A stretch of 64,000 nucleotides of DNA from positions 9,551,291 to 9,615,290 of the forward strand of contig NC_051135.1 in NCBI RefSeq assembly GCF_014839805.1. Direction: 5' to 3'. Numbering within the stretch: position 1 is the stretch's first letter; each line of letters begins with the position of its first letter. Below are positions 47,401 to 59,200 of this stretch, piece after piece. The stretch comes from Manduca sexta (taxonomy: Eukaryota; Arthropoda; Insecta; Lepidoptera; Sphingidae). The notes beneath the pieces were generated by a model. The model ran no database searches and was not told where the DNA came from. It was given only the letters and a program-made list of their open reading frames with translations. The translations under genes and the position numbers were made by a program.

Positions 47401-50400
47401 AAACAGATGCATAATATTCCACAAGTAGCAAGAGTAAAAATTATTTTGACATTGTAGTAGTTTTTGTTTTTTTTTTTCATCATGTTTCAAAGGGATAGAA
47501 GTCTAGATATGTCCGTTCCTTTCATTAGAGGAGATCATGGTACTCTGTGTTATTATAAAAACGACAATGAAGTTACTAGGATTTTTGTTACGAAGAAATT
47601 TCTGCAAAGAAAATACTTCTTATTATTATTATCATAAATTTTGTGAGGTAAATATTTTTATTGTTATTTTCAGGTTGTTCACACCAGAAAAAGTGAGAAG
47701 AAAATCAGATAGTAACGAAAATCCGTGCCCACATAATGGATCGTGTCAGAAATTCATTGCTAAGGTAAGTTAGGACAATATTGTAACATACCTACTTATT
47801 TTTTAGATTCAAGGAAACAGTTATGCTATACTAGATGAAGGTGTCGTACTAATGTTGTACTATTCTCAGATAGATGCAATTATCGCAGAGCTAAATTTTT
47901 TATAAGGCATCACGCAGATGCTATTCTTGCATAATAATCTTAACATATACAGCAACAGATTGTAAATATTTCGTTTTAATACATTAGCAAAATTAATAGT
48001 TGCTACAAGTAATTGTTAAACGTATCAATAGTTCAAATGTTAAACAAAATATAATTAACATTTTGGCAAACTTTTGTCTCTCAATAAATTGTAAAGGTGG
48101 AATTATAATCAAAACAAATTCAATTGTACATTAACTGATAATTGAATCAAAGAGAGGATCTGAAGATATAATTTATTGAAGAAATAATTAAGCTGTCGCA
48201 AATAAGATAAATGGTTTGGAGGAATATTAATTTTCAGTTGTTTACGATCTGTGAAGGTTTGTAACAAGCTTATGTCCACGATTTTATTTCTGCATCTTTA
48301 ACCTCATAACCTTTAAATAATAAACTGTAAAGAGGTCTGTCGGTAGTTTTTGAATCATCAATTCATTCACAAACAATTGAAGTGCACACTAGCGTAATTA
48401 GAAATCGAACGGTCTGCCGAGACGGATCAGTGGATTCGAAACCAAAGACACCTCTGAATTTTCGAAGTAATGTGTGTATTATTTACTAATTATCGTTCGC
48501 TTTACGGTGAAGGAAAACATCGTGAGGAAACCTTTATACATTAGAATTCTCTAAAAGAATAATCAGAAGGTGAAGAAAAAAAAAGAGAACTTTTATATGT
48601 GACACCTTATAACAAATACGACATATTGATACTCTTAATGATAGTAGCAAAAAAAAAATAGGATGATAGAGTTTGCACACCGTGTCGCCGCTGTGACATG
48701 TCGGTGACTTAGCAAAAATTGTTTAGCTGTAGCGCGAATACAGCGCAACGCTGATGTTCAATGGTGTAGTGAAGGTGTGTTATCTGCCAACCCGTACTAA
48801 GCCAGTGTGGTGGATGAAAGTCTAGTCTCTCTCAGTAGGAGACCCGTACTCAGAAGTGTACAGTATACGATAGGGGCTGCTATTATAAAAAAAATCTGTT
48901 GAGCTGACCTAATATAATATGTAGATGTCAAAGTGTGTGAAGTCGGCCCCACATTACAATGGAATCATAGCGGAATAGTTTATAATTGCTTCGCCTAAAT
49001 TGATTTAGACGTTTCGTGAATTAATAGTTTGCGCTATGCCAAATTTTACTTTTGCATGAAGTATTACCTTTCTTAACAACCTAATTAATCATTGTATTCT
49101 ATAAAAACTCGCAAAGATTTTCTGTTAAACATAAACAAGTTTAATTCACAGCATGAGACCGTGTATTGTTGGCCTGTCAAAAATTATAACCTAAAATAGT
49201 CTTTATTTCATGCCCATTAAAGTTGCTCTCGAAGGGGTGCCATCACCCGTTTATCAATAAACAGTCAAGCGATGGTAATAAATTATAATTAGATGGCGTA
49301 ATTATTAAAAAAACGTAGTTATTACATATTTAAATACGGAAGAAAATTGAACATATAATTAAAACAAACAATAAAGATAGAAGAAAATAAATGTTTTTAA
49401 CCCATAATTATTTTTTTCAGGGTACAGCCACATACTTCGGTGTAGGTCTGGCATTCAGCCTAGCTAGGGTCATTTTGCCGAAGCTCCGATCTCCGATCTC
49501 AGCGATCGCATCGATTCGACGAAAGCATTTCAAGCTGGCCTTGTTCTTCGGCAGTTACATTGGTATCTACAGAGTACGATTTATTTAGTACAAATATTTA
49601 ACGGGTTTTTTATATTAAAATCGTGTGTAAAGGGTTAAGGGATAATATAAAGAGAGACTTTGAAAGTTTAAAATGGGACACTAATACGAATTGAAACTCT
49701 AAACGTTCTGTTTAAGACTGTTTTTCCCTCACTTATAAAAGTTTAACATCTCAAACAGTACTATGATACAGTTCCCCCGAACGTATCAAGCAATATCATT
49801 ACTTCCTTTGACTGCTTATCTAACTACCTAAAATAAAAAAAAACACTTCAAGCCATTTATTCCCGTAGGATAGGCAACGGTGTAACTAGAACAATGATTT
49901 TTTACTATATACATTCCGACGCAAGTGAAACGAAGAATTAATATATTTCATCATCCATTGCAGGCTATGATATGTTACTTATGCCGTAGAAAAGGATTCG
50001 ACTCGGCGACGTACGCGTTGCCTGCTGGATATCTCGCTGGCCTGTCATTTTTATTCAGTCCCAGCTTGGGGATCGCTATAGGATCCGTAACAGCTGCTAT
50101 GAAGGTATTTATTATTGAAATATAATAAACCATAGTTATAAATTACATTATTTTCTGTGCTATACAATCAATATAAGATTAGAGGGCCCAATTCTTTAAG
50201 GGCGAATCCGTATTTTTGTAATTACGGATTTTCGAAGGGCAGCTTCGATAGCCGTACAGATAAGAAAGCCAAAAATTTCTCTATTTACCTATACTTACAG
50301 CTGTCAAAGTTGTCTTTGGATTATAACGCCTGTAATTGCAAAGAAATATGCCTCCATAGACGGAATAGGGGCCTCTGACTAATATAAATTGGTCTTAAAC

Positions 50401-51947
50401 CTTCAGTCGATAAACGTGTTCCATATAATTTGATATGAAGATGAAGCTTACTTCGCTCCGGCGTTCAAGGATGGCGAGGGCACTGAAATAGCTTGTAATA
50501 GTAATTTGAAGCACTGGATAATGTTACCAATGGAATAATCGTGACGTTTACCTTCGGACAAGCGAATTGGCTTATTTAGTTGTATAAGGTCTCTTATGTT
50601 TACGCGTTTGTTAGACATTGAAATGTTATAACTTTGAGTTGCGGATGACCAACATCAGCTCAGTCTGCCCCGTGACCACGAAGGCTGCAAAGTCTTTGAA
50701 ATATGCAGGGAAAGTAATAATATAAATAACCACGATAAAATCTGTAAATAGTTTTATTTCAATGTATAATGGTCTTTGATCGGGTAAAAGCTATTCGCAA
50801 TGAAATACAACGAATTAAAATCTTACATGTACAAAATAATTCGATAGTTAATTTTTACATTCAGTTCATAATTTTTAACTGAACTTAAAAATAGTCCTAC
50901 GTAACATTAAACAGGTTTTTTTCACTAAGATTCCTCATTATTTTTTAGTTATACTCAACTATTTTATACGAGAAGAAGATAATACCGACAAGCATTCCCC
51001 TGCCAGAGTTGCTATACTGCATCTGCCAGGGTACACTGATGAGCACAAGAATCCTGCACCCAGACGTCTGCCCTGGTTACATGTTCAATCTCATGAGAAC
51101 AGTTAGTTATGGACGGTAAGTAAGACAGTGACTGCTTAATATGTTATTTTCACACGTAGTACATACGACATACATGCTAATTGGAGACTTTCCCGCCTTC
51201 ACACCCACCACTACAACTCCTGTAAGCCAGGATCAGCAGTGTCACGCATTTTATGACTACGATCGTATTTTGGGGACGACAATAGCCCTCCACATTATTA
51301 TAATTAATGACCACAGTTGGACAGAGCTTTAGTTACTCTCTTTTCTTATCAATTTCCATACGACGCTCAGATACGAAAGCGTATTTTAGTTTTATGAGAC
51401 GTCTCCATTCAGGATCCTATCCTGCCTTCACTTTCCATTCAGAGGGCTCTATATTGCATTTCTTCATATGTTTACTTCTAACAACATTCAAAATCCTCAG
51501 GATTTAAAATATATTTCTTCTAGCCTCACTGAAAGTATAAATAAAATCAGGAGCTGAAATAACGCCCCATGTCTATTAATGATATTCAAAGTAAAATTTC
51601 ATAATATACTTTGCCAAACTCTAGTATCAGTAGATCTGGATGGCGTTGCTATTCCTAACAAGCAGGCGCGTGGTCTACTATCATGCGATCGGGATAATAT
51701 TGACAACATTCTTCAGCTCTTTCTTTTTACTACTGTTTAAAAGCAGCGATATGAAATAATATGGGCGACTTGATGAGATATTGGAAAATTACATGTCCCA
51801 ATTTCCAGGCACTATATTTTAGGATTCACATATTATATAAGTTATGATTGTAATGTGAATATTAATTAATTCTTTTGACTTTTCAGGTCTGAATGGATAG
51901 CCAAGAATGTGAAAGACGTTTTGGAGAAGACATCTCTACAGTCATAG
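44284..51947 (+). CDS. TMEM135: TMEM135 homologue, nine coding exons, 394 aa
   Basis: Joined exons 44284-44442, 44954-45087, 45468-45594, 46158-46309, 47674-47764, 49421-49573, 49964-50104, 50949-51115 and 51887-51947 give 1185 nt, and all phases agree. I aligned the product with vertebrate TMEM135 from memory. Matching points are the N-terminal Cys-rich start (C18, HP at 23-24, C29), the LLRKLMG and SRRGL segments after the first membrane region, a central C-x-H-x3-C cluster (C209, H211, C215), and a C-terminal hydrophobic half (KLALFFGSYIGIYR, then AGYLAGLSFLF) that resembles the Tim17-related part of the family. TMEM135 is a multi-pass protein of mitochondria and peroxisomes linked to organelle dynamics and lipid handling; that role is family knowledge. 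At 394 aa it is shorter than the roughly 458-aa human protein, mainly in loops. The start is the first ATG after an in-frame TAG in the same exon; M4 is an alternative start. An untranslated first exon upstream is expected but was not found. Confidence 0.9.
44700..44880 (-). mobile_element. R3 repeat fragment in TMEM135 intron 1
   Basis: Antisense, diverged: TCTCGCCTAATTGTAAGTAA, ACACGACTGGCCATACATAA and CACCCTGAGACATAAGAC. Confidence 0.5.
44954..45087 (+). other. TMEM135: TMEM135 coding exon 2
   Basis: Acceptor ..CTCACAG, donor GTAAAA. It codes residues 54-97 plus two bases of codon 98. It holds the end of the first membrane segment and a basic stretch (RGKKMKRKD), as in vertebrate TMEM135. 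Confidence 0.88.
45195..45350 (+). repeat. R4 dispersed repeat in TMEM135 intron 2
   Basis: CCTCCTAATAGGCAACGACT and GGACCGCTTGCTGATTTACC match 11200-11350. It fills almost half of this 380-bp intron; open frames here on both strands are artefacts of the repeat. Confidence 0.65.
45468..45594 (+). other. TMEM135: TMEM135 coding exon 3
   Basis: Acceptor TTTGTTTCAG, donor GTAAGT. It codes residues 98-140, including a hydrophobic span followed by EPPSRRGL, the best conserved short motif of the N-terminal half. Confidence 0.9.
46158..46309 (+). other. TMEM135: TMEM135 coding exon 4
   Basis: A long poly-T tract and CAG precede it; the donor is GTACGT. It codes residues 141-190 plus two bases of codon 191 (Trp, completed by exon 5). 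It contains the next membrane segment (LLFMIGSSLLFYLM). Confidence 0.88.
47674..47764 (+). other. TMEM135: TMEM135 coding exon 5
   Basis: Acceptor TTATTTTCAG, donor GTAAGT. It codes residues 191-221, a polar loop ending in the C209/H211/C215 cluster that matches the central Cys-rich piece of the family. Confidence 0.88.
48395..48890 (+). mobile_element. SINE S1 interrupted by a nested insertion
   Basis: S1 body parts 48395-48572 and 48771-48890 lie in TMEM135 intron 5 in gene orientation. They are separated by 198 nt of foreign sequence (48573-48770). Strongly diverged, so an old copy. Confidence 0.7.
48573..48770. mobile_element. Unclassified 198-bp insertion inside SINE S1
   Basis: It is bounded by GAAGGTG at 48566-48572 and 48771-48777, a 7-bp target duplication. 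It begins with an A-rich run and ends ..CAATGGTGTAGT; no coding frame. The class is unknown. Confidence 0.5.
49421..49573 (+). other. TMEM135: TMEM135 coding exon 6
   Basis: Acceptor TTTTTTTCAG, donor GTACGA, phase 0 at both ends. It codes residues 222-272, including KLALFFGSYIGIYR, which lines up with the vertebrate segment NFQLGAFLGSFVSIYK. Confidence 0.92.
49964..50104 (+). other. TMEM135: TMEM135 coding exon 7
   Basis: Acceptor CCATTGCAG, donor GTATTT, phase 0 at both ends. It codes residues 273-319: a glycine-rich hydrophobic pair (AGYLAGLSFLF, IAIGSVTAAMK), the Tim17-like part of the family. Confidence 0.9.
50445..50590 (+). mobile_element. R3 repeat fragment in TMEM135 intron 7
   Basis: AGGATGGCGAGGGCACTGAA, GTAATTTGAAGCACTGGATA and GACGTTTACCTTCGGACAAG. 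Confidence 0.5.
50640..50775 (+). repeat. LINE-like 3' end, copy 2 of 3, TMEM135 intron 7
   Basis: CCCGTGACCACGAAGGCTGC, AAAGTCTTTGAAATATGC and GATAAAATCTGTAAATAG..TTTATTTCAATGT. Confidence 0.55.
50949..51115 (+). other. TMEM135: TMEM135 coding exon 8
   Basis: Acceptor ATTATTTTTTAG, donor GTAAGT. It codes residues 320-374 plus two bases of codon 375, ending in the conserved LHPDVCPGYMFNLMR region near the C terminus. Confidence 0.9.
51887..51947 (+). other. TMEM135: TMEM135 last coding exon and stop
   Basis: Acceptor GACTTTTCAG. It completes codon 375 and codes residues 376-394, ending KTSLQS and TAG. The 3' UTR follows directly. Confidence 0.88.
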
Positions 51948-52093
51948 AATTTTATGACTTCATGGTGTAAAGTAATTAAGTCTTAAAGTCTTAATGTAAA
52001 AAAAAAAACAAAGTTACTATCCCAAATACGAAGAACAAATGTAAAATAACGTGATTTTTTGTTTGCAATCTGTACCTGATTTATTCACTTTTC

Positions 52094-52099
52094 AATAAA
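52094..52099 (+). terminator. TMEM135 polyadenylation signal AATAAA
   Basis: Canonical AATAAA, 147 nt after the stop codon and the first good signal downstream. It sets the likely 3' end near 52.1 kb. Confidence 0.6.
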
Positions 52100-52224
52100 C
52101 ATACTGTTATTGATCAGTTATATTTAAAGCATATAATGGCATCACATATAGAAATCATGTTACATAGTTGTATGACCATATTAAATATATTTCTTGTGAT
52201 TACTTATTACTTAGGCTAGTCTTT

Positions 52225-52395
52225 ATTTAGATCAGTGGTGAAGAGATAAAACCCGATTCCTGCCGGCTTTCCTTTATGTACAATCTAATTATCATTAAAA
52301 GATTTGCATTCCCTATTTATGCATATTACTAGCTATATGTTGTGTCGGATTCCCTTTTCGATATTTTATCTTTCGCCACTGGTGTAGATTGTTTG
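52225..52395 (+). repeat. Dispersed repeat, SINE-free copy
   Basis: CCGGCTTTCCTTTATGTACA, TCATTAAAAGATTTGCATTC and GCTATATGTTGTGTCGGATT. The same repeat at 23697-24095 carries an S1 insertion, so this copy shows the unoccupied arrangement. Confidence 0.65.
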
Positions 52396-52994
52396 TGATT
52401 TATTTATATAAGAACATTTTGTAGGCAATTTCTTTTTCTTTGTGATTTTAGCACTGGAAACTGGTATATCATTAAGATGTGGGTAAGGTTTAACCAAAGA
52501 AATGTATGTTGTAATATATTGTTTGTTTTTACCTTTGTTTTTTTGTATTCGAATAATCTGAAGTTAACCCACTTTTATTCGTTAACTACCAAGCGGCTGC
52601 CGGCAGCTCTTTGAGAGCATCCTCATTGAGTATGAAATAAAGCCTATTTTAGGTAATTGTTTTTTTACAGCCTGATCATGGATTTCGAAAGCAAGTATAA
52701 CTATCATCCTTTTTTAATAACGATCCCAATCTTAATCTTCGATCCGATTCCGAGAAAAAAACTATCAAAACAGGTCATTTGTAAGCATGTCAGAGTATCG
52801 TTCTAATTGCGCCAATCAAAAAAGGCGATTGAGATATTTCGTTGAAAACAGCAATAAGCGATTATTAGTGCCTTTCAGATCTACTTCTAGCAATAAATAT
52901 TCTCAGAAAATTAATTATTGGCTGACCAGACGCATATTTACCTTATTATAATCGATTAGTAATAAATGATCCACATATATTTTTAATATGCAAA

Positions 52995-53000
52995 TTTATT
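52995..53000 (-). terminator. Kunitz gene polyadenylation signal AATAAA
   Basis: AATAAA on the minus strand, 46 nt beyond the stop codon, implying a very short 3' UTR. It lies about 0.9 kb from the TMEM135 signal, so the genes converge without overlapping. Confidence 0.55.
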
Positions 53001-53046
53001 TGGATTAAAATGAAATTAAATTTGTATAGTGTATGTTTACACTACT

Positions 53047-53217
53047 TCACCCTGCTGAAGTAGTGTTATTCACTCTTGATGACACACCGACAGTTTGGTC
53101 TCTGCCCCTCCTCGGAGTCGTGTCCCAAGGGTTGATAATGAGGACCTTCTTCATTCCACCTCTTTCAGTAGTTTGGATTGGTATGGGACCTTTACCAAAT
53201 CTGCAGATGGACTCACA
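53047..53217 (-). other. Kunitz gene exon 4: end of second domain, tail and stop
   Basis: It starts CESICR in phase 0 after a modest acceptor (GGGTTTATAG), supplying the last two cysteines at exactly the right distance. It then codes a 51-aa tail and TGA. The cysteine spacing is the main proof of this junction. Confidence 0.85.
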
Positions 53218-56200
53218 CTATAAACCCATGAAATAATGTTTAATAAAGTAATTAGTTCTAGGACTTTATGTTAATAAATTATTTTTAATATTTTTCATGG
53301 CCAGAAACAATCATCTTTATCATCAGTCTTTGAAAGCCCAGTGCAGAACAAAGTCCTCCTCTAAAGATTTCCTGTTTAATCCTTTAAACAGCTTGCAACA
53401 AGTTTCTGCTACAATATATGCTACGTCTATATGAAATAATCTACTCGTGGTAACAAAACAGTTGATAACTATATATTGGCGCATAAAGCAAAAACTTCAG
53501 ATCATTCAACATCTAGAATTTATAGTAGTAATTTGAAAGACATTGTTGCTAGTGAAGTGAATCTTGTGGTAGGTGTATTCATATACGTCGGGATAGCGAT
53601 CATCATGCCATATAAAACCCACCATAGTAGCCCATTTAATTGTAGTCCGAGATCAGCCTGTGTCTATCAGGATTTAAACAGGCCGGTATATTTATAACCA
53701 CTGTCAAGGGATCAACGTCTCTCGACTGTCGATACCTATCTAGACCATACTCTTTTTACTATCACGTGCAGGACTTTGCCGTACTCCTAAAAAACTTACT
53801 TGTTCCTGATTGTAGAAGTTATTCTTGTTCCCCCCACAGCCCGAGTAGATGGTCTTCTTGCAAACTTTCCAAAGATGGTCGTAGTACCATCTTTCTAACG
53901 CCCCAAAGCAGAAGCCGTAGTCGAAGGAGAGACTACACCATTGCGGACGGGATCCTGAGGAGTAAATGACTTGGATTTGCAGGATCGAACTACTTTTAAT
54001 AATCTTTTAACTCATTGTTTTAAAATTTTCTTTCATTTACCTTTATATTTCAACGTGAATTCAAAGTTACGTTACGAGCATGATACAGAAAGGTTTTGGC
54101 TTAGTTTTTGTACAAGATATATGCAGCCATACCATAAAATGCGTAACAAACACAACACAAAGATCCTTTCCATTTGATTATGATTGGAATTGCTTGAGAG
54201 ACCAACGTGTTAGTCTCATGCTAGTCTATAGACTAATCACAATGAAATGACAGGGACTCTGGTGTCGTGTGTGTCATATTCTGAAGGGGTTGATTGACTT
54301 GACATCAAGAATTTAGAAACACCCAAGAGCAATATTATAAACACAATTTCGGACCAAATTACCAACACACTTTCCTCGTTCCAATTTTCATCCATTAAAA
54401 CCCAAGAAAAAGAATATCTCCCGACCACCTTTCCGCAAAGACCACATAAATATGTTTACTAAACCTGAATATCTTGCTGTGTCACATAATTTATTCAAAT
54501 AATCCACAGCAGCGCAACAAAGTAAGCGACCTGGCAGCCCTGCCAAAACGATGTCTTTTTTCTTTTAACTCTACACGTTATAACCAGATATATAGTACTC
54601 GATCTCGGTATCTCGGATCTCGGTAAGCAGATAGAATCAAGGATGAAGATATAAATAATGATTGACGGCTCGTTGGCGTGGTTGTATTGTGTGCGCGGTA
54701 CGGCCATCACTCTAAAATTTCAGGTTCGAATCCATGGCCGAAAAAGTGATATTGGGTTTATGTTATCTACTCAATATTAGCCCGAAGTTTGGATGTTAGC
54801 TTAATATGGCGATGAGGGTGAGCCCTATCACATTATGGGACGGAGCGCACATGGCGAAAAGTGGGTGACTTTAGCTACACCTCTGTCGATCCCTTCAAAG
54901 ATAAAGGCCTGTGTTTTTTTAATCTTGATTAGTACGTAATCCTTTAATAAGTCATAAAGAGGTACTATTGCTGATATTGATTAAAAAAAAATCGAAATCG
55001 ATTTAGAAGTTCCTGATCGATTAGCGCGTCAAAACAAACAAACTCTTCAGCATTATATACTAGTATACATAGATACAAGGCCTTATTAATATATTTTCTA
55101 AAGATCCTAAAGCATTTGGTGACCTAACAAAACATAAAGAAAAAACTATTTTAATATCTTACCTCGCTGATTTGGTTTGGTTAGACAACGGTCCAGACAC
55201 TCTTCTCTGGAATCGAATCTGTTCCCGTTGCCCTGACAACCGCCCCAAGTGAAAGTAGAGCACGCCATTGTAGCTGGGTCGAAGTAGTACATGATAATTT
55301 CAGCGCGACATGGACCTCCATCAGGCTTAAGAAGGCAGGTTTTTCCTTGTACTAAAACGAGGGATTGACAGTTTATTTATTTTCAAAACGTTTTTACGTT
55401 ATATTGTTCTTTACAAAAGGTATGTTTTAAAATTATGTGAAAATTTAACTTCCAATTAAATCAATTAATATTTTTTATGGAAATATTGAATATATTTAGA
55501 ACTGCTACTGAACAATTAGATGTTGCATAGACGCTGTTGAATTGTTACTAATAATGTACATACTTAGTATAATTATTCTGACAAAACAGCGTTTCTAAGC
55601 AACAATATACAGCGTCTTCCCAACGCTTTATTCTAACCAAATTTATAATATTTCTACACATAATACTTAACATATAAATATAGTAGTATCGTATTAGGGT
55701 TTCAACTTAACTTAACAATCTAAATCAGTTTCAATCTTAAAAGCCAAGCCACGAAGTTACCGCACCGAACGGCGCCTTATCAGTGCGGCACCGCGAGCGG
55801 CAAGAACAAATGTATGGGGAAGTATGGAGTACGCCACGAATCCTTGACCGAGCGGCAACGCGATCGGTTTTGTGCCCAGCGGCAACCGATAGTGAAGAAG
55901 AGTAAGACAAAGTTAAAGGGGAACAAGAACAATGCCCCTCACAGAATGTTGCGGGAAACGGCAACACTACTTAGAGTATTCACGTGGCGTCAGCACCACA
56001 CCGCGTTGCCGCTCAGCACGTTTTCGTGGCGAGGCCTTTGAAGGGTTAGATAGCTTTTCGGTCCCTACCTCTACCTATAGCTTATGACTAACTGAGTAGA
56101 AAAGGTAATCCTTCGAAGCAATCACAATTTATTTTTCACGTAGTCATATTCAAATTACAGAAAAATATATTTTAAAAGAAAAATAATAATAAAATAATAT

Positions 56201-59200
56201 ATTGTTGCCACACATGATTACATTGCAATCTTTTATTTTTTTAATGCATTATATTTATTATATGGCTCATTAAAATTACAATTCTTGATAACACTAATGT
56301 TTGCTTGCGATTTAGCCTGTGTAAAAATATTTTCTTGAAATAAAAACACAATAATAACCAGGAATTTAACCGGGAAAGGATAACTATTTTTTCGACGTAC
56401 AATGTATGCATCATTATTACCACATACGGTGCATTGTTTAACAGAGGTCTCCCCAAAAGATTTCCAAACGGACCTGTCGAAAATGGCCTGTTTCCAGCGT
56501 CTTACGACTTTTATCAAGTCGTCTGTCCATCTTGGAGGTTTTTTATCCTTTGTAATAAGAACTAGGTTCAATAAATTACAGTCTAGTCTGCAAGACTAAT
56601 AAGTTATATCATCCTAAGTTAATTTTCTAGGTTTATTACAACTAAGAATAATGTTCTAGAACATAACGTCTAGACACTTTCTTAGTCTGGTATCATTAAA
56701 ACATTTAGTTCGTTGGTTATACACAGTATGTAAGGTTAGTTAAGCTGGTTACAGATGGTATCCATTATTCGATTCTCTTCCTAAACATGTATAAAATACA
56801 TAAGCATTTTCTATCGTGAATTTTGGCGCCTAGGTACTTTGCCGGCCCTAATTCAGGTTTGAAGTATGAAGAGAAAACGGAACATATTTATAGGCAATAT
56901 TCATATACAAATTTTAATATAAGATAGATCAAACAAGCTGATACAAGGGTACCCACACGTTGAGAAAAAGTTCATATTCATTCTTAATAACCGATAAGTC
57001 AAATGGTAGGTGGCATAAGAGTACTCACACGTTGGGAGACTTTTTTTTTAAGATTTACTGTCATTTTACACTGGACTGATCAGACCCGCACCACATTCAA
57101 CACAATTGTCGCTGATGCTGTTCATGTCAACGAAACAGAGTAAATAGCACATCATTCATGACAAATTCATTCCCCGATGCCTCACATTTGCGAGGAGTAA
57201 TATGCTGCCATTTATCGTTTTTGCTATAGTTTTATTAGGTCCAAGGAAGCATAAACTGCCGGTTGTGTAAATAATTAAACATTGTATATAGCTCTGACAC
57301 TAATATTTGTTCGCTGTAATTACGCACTACACTTTATTACATTCTAAATTAATTATCTTCGCACAATGTTGCACCTTGCAGGTGGACATCTAATTAAATA
57401 TTAATCCAAATATACATACAATAATTTCTATGCAGCTTCGAGTGACTGCCTTATGACTACACGAAAGGACAAACCTACTTTTTTGCTTTACATTTAACTT
57501 GTGATTCAAAGGGCAACCAGACAACACAAATTATTATTTCGACTTCTGTATAACCTTTTAACTGCAGTTCAATACCAATGTTTAGGGCAGTTTGGATGAA
57601 TTTTAAATTTATATTCTCTCAATGATAATGGCGTCGTTAAGTTTAGTTTGAAGTGCTATTCATTTTATTTTATAGCTGGCTGATAAACAAACGTATAAAT
57701 GTGTGTAATATTATTGTTGGAGGATACGTATGGCCTGGATAGCGACCATGGTACACAAGTTAAACTCCCCATAGTGACCAACGTAAGTGTGCGTTCCGAG
57801 ATCAGCCTGTAGGCTGATCTGCACACGACGGAACGACACGACGGATTCGGAACGAATCTCGGTGAGTTCGACTACAGTTATATTCATATAACTGTAGTCG
57901 ATTTTTTTTTTTTTTTTTTTTGTATGGCTACCGCTGATAGCCTGACGCGAGTCGGCTTATTCAGCTACACCGGTCTTCCGGGTGAACGCTTTAGGCGCTC
58001 CAGCCCGTTAAATTTAAACGACCACGCTGAGGGCACCCCCGAGTGGGGTACGGACCTCGGCTCAGGGCGGTCGTTGGGAGAGGACAGAGACATCATCGAT
58101 TAGGGAATGATTTTTGTATCCTAGCTCGTGACGTCCGCGGGGACGTCAGGGTTTGCATCAACACTCGGGTTGATATTGACAGGGTCGGGAGAGCGGGGGG
58201 CGCGGCGAGGTCCTCGACGGCGAGGACGGAAGCGCGGTCTTGTGTCGTGTGTGAGTTTCAATAACTCGTGCTTACGTTTAATGGCCAATGTGATCGCGTC
58301 GTCTGGGTCGTTCAGGACAGAGCGCGGGCGTCTCCATTTCGCTCGATCGAATGGAGTGTAAATGGATGCTAAGCGGATTAGCGGGTTTGGGTGGTTGGCT
58401 GCTCGGTCGAAATAGCGCCTGCTGTTCATCTGAATGAAGTGCCTGATGGTCGGCATGTCGGTGTCCACATGGAGGTTGCGGTTGCGAACGTACCATGGGG
58501 CACCGAGTATATGACGGAGGAATTTATTTTGAACTACTTGCAGTCGCTTAATTCGGCCGGGCAGAATGTGGGCGAATGCGGGCGAAGCGTAGGTCATTAT
58601 CGGCCTAACACACGTGGTGTAGATCCTAATCTTGTTACGGATGGACAGTTTGCTTTTTCTGTTAACGAGCCAATGGAGCTGGCCTAACGCGAATGCGGCT
58701 CGCGCACGTACCGCATTTACGTGTGGGATGAAGGTCAGTTTCCTGTCAAGAATCACTCCTAGGTATTTGGCTTTATCAGTCCATGGGATGGGCTGAGAAG
58801 CCATTTTGACTTGGGTGGGGGGTTCAATGGGGCGTTTGCCCACATTGAAGAATATGGCCTGGTTTTTTATGGGGTTTATGGTGATACGCCACCAGCTGAA
58901 CCACGCGCCGAGTTCCTCGGCGGCGGCCTGCAAGGTGCGTATCACCTGTGAGGGGTCTCTACCGGAAGTATAGATTGCGGTGTCGTCCGCGAAAAGTGCC
59001 AGGTGGGCTTTTTTGGGTTTCGGTATGTCACTGATGTACAGCGAGAAGAGGAAGGGGGATAGCGCGGATCCTTGGGGGACCTCCGCTGTTATGGTGCGGC
59101 GGGAAGAAAGAGTTCCTTCCACGCGGTAGCGGAAACCGCGGTTCGACAAGAAGTCTCGAATGATGTGCACGAGCTGTGTGGGCACGTTGTGTTTGTACAG

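Noticed and set aside
53766..53969. + strand Arg/Ser-rich open frame (..SRSRSRRRDYTIADGILRSK) with an apparent acceptor, like the last exon of an SR protein
   Set aside because: The opposite strand codes Kunitz domain 2 with all cysteines, splice sites and phases correct; the + frame is its shadow.
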